Shown here piece by piece: positions 53,018 through 60,342 of a stretch of DNA of 64,000 bases. The position numbers were made by a program, and so were the translations under genes. The notes beneath the pieces were generated by a model. The model made no database searches. It was not told where the DNA came from and saw only the letters and a program-made list of their open reading frames with translations. Source of the stretch: Azoarcus sp. Aa7 (lineage in GTDB: Bacteria; Pseudomonadota; Gammaproteobacteria; Burkholderiales; Rhodocyclaceae); the NCBI RefSeq assembly GCF_014822185.1, contig NZ_QVLR01000060.1:62001-126000 (forward strand), written 5' to 3'. The first letter of the stretch is position 1. Each line of letters starts with the position of its first letter.

Positions 53018-53995
53018 TTGATTCCCCGCACCCGACTCATCGCCGCCGGCGTCCTCGCGCTCGCTGCCGGCGCCGCCACCGCCAAGGGCACCGGCTACGT
53101 GTTCGTCAGCAGCGAGAACGACCATGCCGTGACCGTGCTCGACAGCAAGACCTGGCAGGTCGTGAAGACCATCGCCACCGGCCAGCGCCCGCGCGACATG
53201 CGCCTGTCGCCCGACGGCAGCCAGATCTATGTGGTCGCGAGCAAGGCCAACCGCGTCGACGTCATCGACATCGCCCAGCTCAAGGTGAGCCACAGCATCC
53301 CCGTCGGCGAGGATCCGGAGATGTTCGACCTCTCGCCCGACGGCAAGCGCCTCTACGTCTCGAACGAGGAGGGCGCGCAGGTGTCCGTGATCGATGTCGC
53401 GACGAAGAAGTCGGTCGCGCGTATCGAGGTCGGCGAGGAGCCCGAAGGGGTGCGCCTGTCGCCCGACGGCAAGCGCGTGTATGCGACCTCCGAGGTCGCG
53501 AACATGGTGCACGTCATCGACACCACGACCCACAAGATCCTCGCCAACGTCGTCGTCGCCAACCGCCCGCGCCGCTTCGCGATGACGCCGGACGGCGCCG
53601 AAGTGTGGGTCACCTCCGAACTCGGCGGCAAGGTCACGGTGCTCGACGGCGCCACGAACGCGGTCAAGGCGACGGTCGCCTTCACGCCCAAGGGCTTCCG
53701 CGCCGACGATGTCACCCCCGTCGGCATCGCGATGACGGGCGACGGCAAGACCGCGTACGTCACGCTCGGGCGCGCCAACCACATTGCCGTCGTCGACGTC
53801 GCCAGCCGCAAGGTCGAGGACTACGTGCTCGTGGGCAACCGCGCGTGGGGCGCGACACTCAACCGCAACGGCAGCCTGCTCTTCGTTGCCAACGGCCTGT
53901 CCGACGACATCTCCATCGTCGACACCAAGACCCGCAAGGTGCTGCGCTCGGTGCCGGTCGGGCGCGTGCCGCACACCGTCGTGATCGACGACTGA
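53018..53995 (+). CDS. pedA2: Exported beta-propeller protein (YVTN repeats, PedA2-like)
   Basis: Exported protein of 325 residues; the signal peptide ends near GAATAKG. Seven YVTN-type repeats follow, each near 42 residues with RLSPDGKRxYV-type strands (DMRLSPDGSQIYVV, MFDLSPDGKRLYVS, GVRLSPDGKRVYAT). This forms a periplasmic seven-bladed propeller. The group is known as PQQ-dependent catabolism-associated propeller proteins. The start ATT-CCC-CGC is reached by TTG at 53018 after GGAGG, an unusual but well-placed start. Its role in the transporter is unknown; it may bind the ligand or the dehydrogenase. Confidence 0.85.
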   Translation: MIPRTRLIAAGVLALAAGAATAKGTGYVFVSSENDHAVTVLDSKTWQVVKTIATGQRPRDMRLSPDGSQIYVVASKANRVDVIDIAQLKVSHSIPVGEDPEMFDLSPDGKRLYVSNEEGAQVSVIDVATKKSVARIEVGEEPEGVRLSPDGKRVYATSEVANMVHVIDTTTHKILANVVVANRPRRFAMTPDGAEVWVTSELGGKVTVLDGATNAVKATVAFTPKGFRADDVTPVGIAMTGDGKTAYVTLGRANHIAVVDVASRKVEDYVLVGNRAWGATLNRNGSLLFVANGLSDDISIVDTKTRKVLRSVPVGRVPHTVVIDD

Positions 53996-54008
53996 GGGCG
54001 GACGACCC

Positions 54009-55196
54009 ATGCGCACCCGCCAGAACCTGCTCCTGCGAGTCGTCCTCGGCAGCCTCGCCGCGCTCGTCGCCGCCTCCGCGTTCGCGGCGACCAGCGTGCG
54101 CCTCGCCCACCTCGAACTCGAAACCGATTCCCGCTACGACGAGACGAAGCTCTTCTTCCGCGGCCTCGCCCAGCCCCTCGGGCGGCCCTTCGCCGGCGCG
54201 GAAGTCGCGCTGCGCGAGGCGCGTTTCGTCGGCCTGGCGGTCGGCGCCGAATTCGCGCTCGAACGCGTCGCCGGCGCCGATGCGAAGGCGCTCCTCGCCG
54301 CGATCGACAAGCTCAACAAGGAAGGGGTGCGCTACTTCCTCCTCGATGCCCCCGGCGCCGTCGTCGCCGAGCTCGCCAAAGCCGTGCGGGGCAAGGAACT
54401 CCTGCTCTTCAACGTCTCCGCCCCCGACGACGCGCTGCGTCAGGCCCTGTGCCAGCCCAACCTGCTGCACACGCTGCCGAACGACGCGATGCGCATGGAT
54501 GCGCTCGCGCAGTACCTGGTGTCGAAGAAGTGGAGGAACGTGCTGATGCTCGAGGGCCCGCGCCCCGAGGACAAGCTCGTCGCCGACGCCTTCGATCGCG
54601 CCGCCAAACGCTTCGGCCTGAAACTCGTCGAGCGCCGCCCCTTCGTGCTCTCCAACGACCCGCGCCAGCGCGACCAAGGCAACGTCGCGCTGCTCACGGC
54701 CGGCTCCGATCACGACGTCGTCTTCGTCGCCGACAGCGACGGCGAGTTCGCCCGCAGCGTTCCCTACCGCACGGTGCGTCCGCGCCCGGTCGTCGGCGGC
54801 GAAGGCCTCGCCGCGGCCGCGTGGTCCTGGGCGTGGGAGCGCCACGGTGCACCGCAATTGAACAGTCGCCTCGAGAAACACGCCGGCCGCAAGATGGCAG
54901 ACCCCGACTGGGCCGCGTGGATGGCGGTGAAGGCGGTCGTCGAGGCGGTCGTGCGCACGCAGAACGGCCCCTTCGGCACCGTCGCGAAATACCTCAAGGG
55001 CGAGGAGATCACGCTCGACGGCTTCAAGGGCAACCGTCTCGGCTTCCGCCCCTGGGACAACCAGCTGCGCCAGCCCATCCTGCTCGCGACCCACAACGCG
55101 GTGATCGAGCGCGCGCCGATCGCGGGCTTCCTGCATCCGACCAACAACCTCGACACCCTCGGCTTCGACCAGCGCGACAGCCGCTGCGCGTTCTGA
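54009..55196 (+). CDS. pedB: PQQ-system ABC periplasmic binding protein (PedB-like)
   Basis: Periplasmic type-I binding-protein-like product of 395 residues with a signal peptide (cleavage near ASAFAAT). It resembles branched-chain amino acid binding folds: VRLAHLELETDSRYDETKLF, KEGVRYFLLDAPGAVVAELA and KKWRNVLMLEGPRPEDKLVA. Members are found only beside PQQ alcohol dehydrogenase genes. It starts 13 bases after the propeller gene. As part of a Ped-type system the ligand may be a lanthanide complex, or the protein may serve an exporter; the sequence does not decide. Confidence 0.83.
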   Translation: MRTRQNLLLRVVLGSLAALVAASAFAATSVRLAHLELETDSRYDETKLFFRGLAQPLGRPFAGAEVALREARFVGLAVGAEFALERVAGADAKALLAAIDKLNKEGVRYFLLDAPGAVVAELAKAVRGKELLLFNVSAPDDALRQALCQPNLLHTLPNDAMRMDALAQYLVSKKWRNVLMLEGPRPEDKLVADAFDRAAKRFGLKLVERRPFVLSNDPRQRDQGNVALLTAGSDHDVVFVADSDGEFARSVPYRTVRPRPVVGGEGLAAAAWSWAWERHGAPQLNSRLEKHAGRKMADPDWAAWMAVKAVVEAVVRTQNGPFGTVAKYLKGEEITLDGFKGNRLGFRPWDNQLRQPILLATHNAVIERAPIAGFLHPTNNLDTLGFDQRDSRCAF

Positions 55197-55212
55197 ACCG
55201 GAATCCCGCCCC

Positions 55213-56025
55213 ATGAGACTCTCCCACGCATGGCTCGCGCTGCAGGCGATCGCCGGCCGCGAGATCGCCAAGTTCGTCCGCCAGGGCGGGCGCTTCGCCT
55301 CGGCGCTGGTGCGGCCGCTGCTGTGGCTGGTCGTCTTCGCGGCGGGCTTCCAGAACGTCTTCGGGGTGTCCATCATCCCGCCCTACGACACCTACATCCC
55401 GTACCAGGTCTACATCGTGCCGGGGCTGCTGGGCATGGTGCTGCTCTTCAACGGCATGCAGTCCTCGCTCGCGATGGTGTACGACCGCGAGATGGGCATG
55501 ATGCGGCTGCTCTTGACTGCGCCGCTGCCGAGGAGTTTTCTCCTCTTCGCCAAGCTCCTCGCCGGCACCCTGCTGTCGGTGCTGCAGGCCTACGTCTTTC
55601 TCGTGATTGCGTGGTTCTTCGGCGTCGAAGTGCCGTGGCGCGGCTGGCTCACCGCGCTGCCGGTCGTGGTCCTCGCCGGCATGATGCTCGGCGCGCTGGG
55701 GCTGCTGCTGTCGGTGCAGGTGCGCCAGCTGGAGAACTTCGCCGGCACCATGAACTTCGTCATCTTCCCGATGTTCTTCGTCTCGCCCGCGCTGTATCCG
55801 CTGTGGAAACTCGAGGAATCCGGCGCCGCCATCGTGCATGCGGTCGCGCAGTGGAACCCCTTCACCCACGCCGTCGAGGCGATCCGCTTCGCGCTCTACG
55901 GCCAGCTCGCCGGCACCTCGCTGGCGATCGTCGCCGTCTGCCTCGCGGTCTTCTTCACGCTCGCCGTGCGCGGCTACGATCCGCAACGCGGCATGCTCAA
56001 GCGTGCGGGTGGCAAGCCGGCCTGA
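55213..56025 (+). CDS. pedC: PQQ-system ABC-2 permease (PedC-like)
   Basis: ABC-2-type permease of 270 residues with six transmembrane helices. YDREMGMMRLLLTAPLPRSFLLFAKLL, divided by its helix ends, and MNFVIFPMFFVSPALYPLW are typical of this family, which usually exports substrates. It completes the PedA1A2BC-like system and is the last gene of the operon. A tandem-dyad site and a strong bidirectional terminator follow at once. Confidence 0.87.
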   Translation: MRLSHAWLALQAIAGREIAKFVRQGGRFASALVRPLLWLVVFAAGFQNVFGVSIIPPYDTYIPYQVYIVPGLLGMVLLFNGMQSSLAMVYDREMGMMRLLLTAPLPRSFLLFAKLLAGTLLSVLQAYVFLVIAWFFGVEVPWRGWLTALPVVVLAGMMLGALGLLLSVQVRQLENFAGTMNFVIFPMFFVSPALYPLWKLEESGAAIVHAVAQWNPFTHAVEAIRFALYGQLAGTSLAIVAVCLAVFFTLAVRGYDPQRGMLKRAGGKPA

Positions 56026-56033
56026 CCTGCTCC

Positions 56034-56069
56034 TGTCACACCGTGGAACAGGTGCTCCAAAACGGAACA
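56034..56069. promoter_or_regulatory. Tandem-dyad activator-like site between convergent genes
   Basis: TGTCAC-ACCGT-GGAACA (56034-56050), two bases, then TGCTCC-AAAAC-GGAACA (56053-56069). The second dyad is identical to the one before the alcohol dehydrogenase and the first half-site TGTCAC equals that before the aldehyde dehydrogenase. No promoter is seen beside it. Confidence 0.6.
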
Positions 56070-56086
56070 ACGGGGTCAAAAAGCAA

Positions 56087-56140
56087 GCCGGATGTTCTGC
56101 AAAACCGTGCATGGGTTTTGCAGAACATCCGGCAATTTTT
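56087..56140. terminator. Strong bidirectional terminator
   Basis: A perfect 20-bp stem (arms 56087-56106 and 56114-56133) with a 7-base loop, followed by AATTTTT and preceded by an A run. It separates the convergent pedC-like and pedG-like genes and can act in both directions. Confidence 0.85.
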
Positions 56141-56167
56141 CGGGGTGCCGAGTACCCCGGACGCCGT

Positions 56168-57010
56168 TCAGGGAACCCTGTGGGTGACCCCGTGGGCCGA
56201 GAAGATCCGTGCGACTTCGCCCGAGCGCTGCAGCTCCGCCAGCGCCTCCGACAGCGCCGCGGCCAGCTCCTTGCTGTCGGCCTTCACGGCCATGCCGAGC
56301 GGCCAGCCCTTCACGCGCAGCTCGGGCATGGTCAACGCGTCGATCGCGAACTGCCTGTGCTCCTTCATTGCCGCTTCCAGCTGGCTGCGCGGGGCCATCA
56401 CGGCGCTCACTTCACCCTTGGCCATCGCCGCAGCCGCTTCGGCAACGCTGCGGAAATGCACGACGTTGTCGCGCAGCCGGCCGTTCAGCACATGCAGCAT
56501 GAAGTCGCTCGCGTGCGTGTCGAGCTCGACGCCGATCTTCTCGCGTGTAAACACTTCGAAGGCCACCGCGGCCGAACCCGACACCGTCGGCACGCGCTCG
56601 GGATTGCGCGCGATCGCCATCGTCTCGAGGTGATAGGGGCCGAAGATCGCCACCTTGTCGTTCTGCGCCGCGAACTGTGCATCCACGGGCACATGCAGCA
56701 TCACGTCGGCCGGGCGGCGGCCGAGGTAGTGCCCTTTCCACACCATGTTGCGCAGGTCGTCGCTCATGTTCTCGTCGGGCGGGAACTCGACGATCTCCGC
56801 GCGCATGCCCAGGCGCTCGGCCAGGGACTGCGCGAGGGCCACGTCTATGCCCTTGCCGCGTGACGAAAAGGGCGCGTAGTCGGCATACACGGCCACCCGC
56901 AGGGTGCCCGCCTGCTGCACTTCGGGTTGCGCGGCCGCGTGGGCCGGGAGCAGGGCGCCTGCCATCATGGCGCCCGCCGCGATCAGGAATGCGCGTCGTT
57001 CATTTTTCAC
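56168..57010 (-). CDS. pedG: Quinoprotein-associated periplasmic binding protein (PedG/XoxJ-like)
   Basis: Periplasmic protein of 280 residues of the solute-binding fold found with PQQ dehydrogenases (MoxJ/XoxJ/PedG group). The leader RRAFLIAAGAMMAGALLPAHA has twin Arg in a Tat-like position. MLHVPVDAQFAAQNDKVAIF and GPYHLETMAIARNP are group motifs. It starts with GTG at 57010 after GGAGA, overlapping the cytochrome gene by 11 bases. XoxJ is thought to help activate the dehydrogenase or deliver electrons to its cytochrome; here the same role is inferred. Confidence 0.83.
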   Translation of the reverse strand: MKNERRAFLIAAGAMMAGALLPAHAAAQPEVQQAGTLRVAVYADYAPFSSRGKGIDVALAQSLAERLGMRAEIVEFPPDENMSDDLRNMVWKGHYLGRRPADVMLHVPVDAQFAAQNDKVAIFGPYHLETMAIARNPERVPTVSGSAAVAFEVFTREKIGVELDTHASDFMLHVLNGRLRDNVVHFRSVAEAAAAMAKGEVSAVMAPRSQLEAAMKEHRQFAIDALTMPELRVKGWPLGMAVKADSKELAAALSEALAELQRSGEVARIFSAHGVTHRVP

Positions 57011-57461
57011 GTACGGTCTCCAGCCAGGCCTTGATTGCCCACATCGCCTCCTGTGACAGCATGCCCTCGAACGGCGGCATATACACCGCGCCGTTGCGGC
57101 TCACGCCATTGCGGATGCGCTGCAGGAAATACTCGTCCGTTTCCGGCGCGATGTCGAGCTTGCGCAGGTCCGGAGCGATGCCGCCCGAGACGGCGCCGAG
57201 GCCGTGGCAGCGCGCGCAGTTCTGGTTGAAGGCCGAATCGCCGACGCGGATCGCCTCCGCGTTGTCGCGATAGGGATTGACGGCGCGCCATTCCTCGCCG
57301 AGCTTGGGTAGCGTCGATACATCCACCGCCTGCGGCGTCACGTCGCCGTGTGCGTGGGCCAGTCCCGCTCCGAGCGCGAGGCCGGCGGCCAGGGCCGCAG
57401 CGCGCAGTTTGCGGGTCAATGTCTCCTTGTCGTTGTACTTGTCCACCTTGTGATTCCTCAT
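57000..57461 (-). CDS. pedF: Cytochrome c, PedF/XoxG-like
   Basis: Single-haem c-type cytochrome of about 153 residues, likely electron acceptor of the PQQ alcohol dehydrogenase. A signal peptide lies at about residues 16-36 (LRAAALAAGLALGAGLAHA). The haem site is CARCH, and the Met ligand is probably in VYMPPFEGMLS. The ATG at 57461 has no good ribosome site; a GTG at 57446 or a TTG shortly after AAGGAG are alternatives, so the first 15 residues are uncertain. A full sigma-54 consensus lies 45 bases upstream. It is co-transcribed with the pedG-like gene. Confidence 0.83.
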   Translation of the reverse strand: MRNHKVDKYNDKETLTRKLRAAALAAGLALGAGLAHAHGDVTPQAVDVSTLPKLGEEWRAVNPYRDNAEAIRVGDSAFNQNCARCHGLGAVSGGIAPDLRKLDIAPETDEYFLQRIRNGVSRNGAVYMPPFEGMLSQEAMWAIKAWLETVREK

Positions 57462-57505
57462 CTCTGATTGACGACGCCCGGGGTGCCGGATCTGCACAGT
57501 CCTTC

Positions 57506-57520
57506 GCAAGCCCTGTGCCA
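57506..57520 (-). promoter_or_regulatory. Sigma-54 promoter of the pedF-pedG-like pair
   Basis: On the minus strand the bases read TGGCACAGGGCTTGC, an exact fit to TGGCAC-N5-TTGC, 45 bases before the cytochrome ATG. Confidence 0.75.
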
Positions 57521-57713
57521 CGTCGGCCGAACAGCCCGGAATCCGGCGTATTCTCTTGGTAAGGCGCTTGAAAGCTGTTGGCAGGAAACTTGCTCCTCTG
57601 TTGTTGCCGGGTTCGAGGACCGATTGCTTCGACCTGGTGCAGGTGCTACTTTCTGACACAAGGGACAAACAAAAAAATAGTCCCAAAAGTGACGCGCAGG
57701 AGAGGAGGAGAAG

Positions 57714-59753
57714 ATGGCCGTATTGCCGCAATTGCGGGATCGCCGCGAGAACACCATTTCGGACGCGCGACGATTTTTCTTCGAGCTTGGCCAGACGCCG
57801 GAGGCCGGGCTCGCCCCTCCTGTGCTGCGTTCCTGGCAGCGCTGTCGCAACGGCGGGCTCGACCACCTGGATGCCTACCTGATCGACCCCGCGGGCCGCG
57901 CCCAGCTTTCCGACGCGCGCGACCGCAGTGCGCGCGTGCTGGAGCACGCGGGCGGGATCATGGAACACGTGTTCGAGCAGATCCGCGCTTCCGGCAGCAT
58001 GGTCATCCTCGCCGACACGCGGGGCATGATCCTGCATTGCCTCGGCGACCCGGATTTCGTCGGCCGTGCGCAACGCGTCGCACTCCAGCCGGGCGCATCG
58101 TGGGATGAAACATTCCGCGGCACCAACGCCATCGGCACCGCGATCCTGGAAGGCGCACCGGTCGAAATCCATGGCGCCGAGCACTACCTGGAACGCAATG
58201 GCTTTTTGACCTGCAGTGCCGCGCCGGTGTTCAACGCACAGGGACGCATCGCCGGGGTGCTGGATATCTCCGGCGACTCGCGCAGCAACCAGCGCCATAC
58301 GCTGGGCCTGGTGCGCCTCTCGGTGCAACTGCTCGAGAAGCGCCTTTTCGAGGCCGAGTTCGCCAAGGAAATCCGCATCGCCTTCCATCCGCGCCCCGAA
58401 TACGTAGGCAGCCTGCAGGAAGCGATGCTCGCGGTCGATGCCGATGGCCGCCTCGTCGGCGCCAACCCCGTCGCGCGCGAATGGCTGGGACTTACGGCCG
58501 GACTCGCCGACGCACCGTCCTTCGGCACGCTCTTCCGCGCCGGCTTCGGCCAGGTGCTCGACCGTGCCGCCAACGCGCCCGACGATCTGCTGCTGCTCGA
58601 AATGCGGCGCGGCGATGCCGTCTACGTCCAGGTGCGCGGCCACCGGCGGACGCGCCCGGAAGTCCAAGCGCCCAGATTGCAGGAAACTGCCCCGGCGTCG
58701 GCGAAGGGGGCAGCGAAAACCTCGGAGGGTTCGAAGGGCCGCATCACCCTCGACTGCCTTGCGACCGGCGACGCGCGCCTGCAGCTCGCGCTCGACCGCG
58801 CCCGCCGCGTGCAGGGCAAGGACATCCCGCTGCTGATCCAGGGCGAATCGGGCGTTGGCAAGGAACTCTTCGCCCGCGCCTTCCACAACAGCGGCGTGCG
58901 CAGCGACGGCCCGTTTGTCGCGCTGAACTGCGCGGCGATTCCCGAAAACCTCATCGAATCGGAACTCTTCGGTTATGTCGGCGGCTCCTTCACCGGCGCG
59001 CGGCGCGAAGGCGCGGTCGGCAAGCTGCAGCAGGCCCACGGCGGCACGCTGTTCCTGGATGAAATCGGCGACATGCCGCTCGGTATGCAGGCGCGCCTGC
59101 TGCGCGTGCTGCAGGAACGCAGCGTGACGCCGATCGGCTCGATGAAGTCCATTCCGGTCGACATCTCGCTGGTGTGCGCGACCCACCGCGTGCTGCGCGA
59201 CGCCGTGAAGCAGGGCGTGTTCCGCGAAGACCTCTACTACCGCGTCAACAGCCTCACCGTCACCCTGCCGCCGCTGCGCGAACGCACCGACGTCCGTCGC
59301 ATCGTGTCGAACCTGCTCGAGATCGAATCGGCCGACCGGCGCAGCGGGCCGATCGGCATCAGCGAAGAGGTGATGGGCTTCTTCGAACGCTACCCCTGGC
59401 CGGGCAACGTCCGCCAGTTGCAGAACGTCCTCCGCGTCGCGGTCGCGCTGCTCGACGACGACGAGGACGAGATCGCCTCGGTGCACTTGCCGGAGGAACT
59501 CTTCGGCATCGACAGTGAGGACGGCGGCGAGAGTTTTTCGCTGGCCGCCGCCGTGGCCCCGGCGTCTGTGTCTTCGCCGCCCATGCCGCTCATCGCACCG
59601 GCTGCGACGGCCGGGCCGCGCAGCCTCGACGAAATCGAACTCGAGGCGATCGCAACGGTCATGCGTGAAGTGGGCGGCAACGTATCCGCCGCCGCACGTC
59701 GCCTCGGCGTCAGCCGCAACACGCTCTATCGCAAGCTCGGACGGATGAGCTGA
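57714..59753 (+). CDS. AcoR-family sigma-54-dependent activator
   Basis: Complete enhancer-binding regulator of 679 residues. The GAF-type sensor (residues about 80-200, with DETFRGTNAIGTAILEG), a PAS-like region, the AAA domain (Walker A GESGVGKE, the sigma-54 loop GSFTGA at 424-429, Walker B LFLDEIGDMP) and the C-terminal Fis-type helix-turn-helix (NVSAAARRLGVSRNTLYRKLG) are all present. GGAGAGGAGGAG precedes the ATG. It lies directly upstream of the sigma-54 promoter of aorABCD and is the only intact sigma-54 activator in the window. It is the candidate activator of aor and perhaps of the alcohol-oxidation promoters. Effector probably an aldehyde or alcohol by analogy. Confidence 0.92.
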   Translation: MAVLPQLRDRRENTISDARRFFFELGQTPEAGLAPPVLRSWQRCRNGGLDHLDAYLIDPAGRAQLSDARDRSARVLEHAGGIMEHVFEQIRASGSMVILADTRGMILHCLGDPDFVGRAQRVALQPGASWDETFRGTNAIGTAILEGAPVEIHGAEHYLERNGFLTCSAAPVFNAQGRIAGVLDISGDSRSNQRHTLGLVRLSVQLLEKRLFEAEFAKEIRIAFHPRPEYVGSLQEAMLAVDADGRLVGANPVAREWLGLTAGLADAPSFGTLFRAGFGQVLDRAANAPDDLLLLEMRRGDAVYVQVRGHRRTRPEVQAPRLQETAPASAKGAAKTSEGSKGRITLDCLATGDARLQLALDRARRVQGKDIPLLIQGESGVGKELFARAFHNSGVRSDGPFVALNCAAIPENLIESELFGYVGGSFTGARREGAVGKLQQAHGGTLFLDEIGDMPLGMQARLLRVLQERSVTPIGSMKSIPVDISLVCATHRVLRDAVKQGVFREDLYYRVNSLTVTLPPLRERTDVRRIVSNLLEIESADRRSGPIGISEEVMGFFERYPWPGNVRQLQNVLRVAVALLDDDEDEIASVHLPEELFGIDSEDGGESFSLAAAVAPASVSSPPMPLIAPAATAGPRSLDEIELEAIATVMREVGGNVSAAARRLGVSRNTLYRKLGRMS

Positions 59754-59782
59754 GATTTCGGTTATGCGATAGGCATTGTCAC

Positions 59783-59797
59783 GGGCATGGTATTTGC
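59783..59797 (+). promoter_or_regulatory. Sigma-54 promoter of aorABCD
   Basis: GGGCATG-GTAT-TTGC keeps GG, GC and the T-T-G-C block of the -24/-12 consensus with two changes. It lies 54 bases before the aorA ATG, in the 97-bp gap after the activator gene. Confidence 0.7.
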
Positions 59798-59850
59798 CTA
59801 AAGTTGTCTGTTGTGTCCCGTAGCGAATCAACCGACGGAGGAGAACATCG

Positions 59851-60327
59851 ATGTGGAAATCCCTCTACATTGACCCCGCGAAGTGTACCGGCTGCCTGCA
59901 ATGCGAAATGGCCTGCTCGTACGAACACACCGGCGTCATCAATCCCAGCAACTCGCTGATCAAGGTCTTCAATTTCGAGCAGGAAGGGCGCAAGGTCCCC
60001 TACACCTGTACCCAGTGCACCGATGCCTGGTGCATGCACTCCTGTCCGGTCGATGCGATCCGGCTCGACCTGACGACCGGCGCGAAGATGGTGTTCGAAG
60101 ACACCTGTGTCGGCTGCAAGGTGTGCACGATCGCCTGTCCGTTCGGCACGATCAATTACAACCAGGCGACCGGCAAGGTGCAGAAATGCGACCTGTGCGA
60201 GGGCGACCCGGCCTGTGCGAAAGCCTGTCCGACCGCCGCAATCACGTACATCGATGCCAACTGGACGGGGCTCGGCCGCATGCAGGCCTGGGCTGCCAAG
60301 GCCAACACCCCTGCATCCGCAGCCTGA
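59851..60327 (+). CDS. aorA: Aldehyde oxidoreductase iron-sulfur subunit
   Basis: Ferredoxin-like subunit of 158 residues that carries electrons from the tungsten subunit. Four cysteine clusters are visible (CTGCLQCEMAC, CTQCTDAWCMHSCP, CVGCKVCTIACP, CDLCEGDPACAKACP), enough for four [4Fe-4S] clusters. In Aromatoleum aromaticum this subunit multiplies along AorAB filaments. GGAGGAG precedes the ATG. It is the first gene of the aor operon and is cytoplasmic, without signal peptide. Confidence 0.93.
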   Translation: MWKSLYIDPAKCTGCLQCEMACSYEHTGVINPSNSLIKVFNFEQEGRKVPYTCTQCTDAWCMHSCPVDAIRLDLTTGAKMVFEDTCVGCKVCTIACPFGTINYNQATGKVQKCDLCEGDPACAKACPTAAITYIDANWTGLGRMQAWAAKANTPASAA

Positions 60328-60342
60328 GAGGAGAGCAAGACC

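Noticed and set aside
57521-57713. Fifth copy of the tandem-dyad element before pedF
   Set aside because: Only isolated half-sites such as TGCTCC and TGTTGC are present; no correctly spaced dyad could be found.
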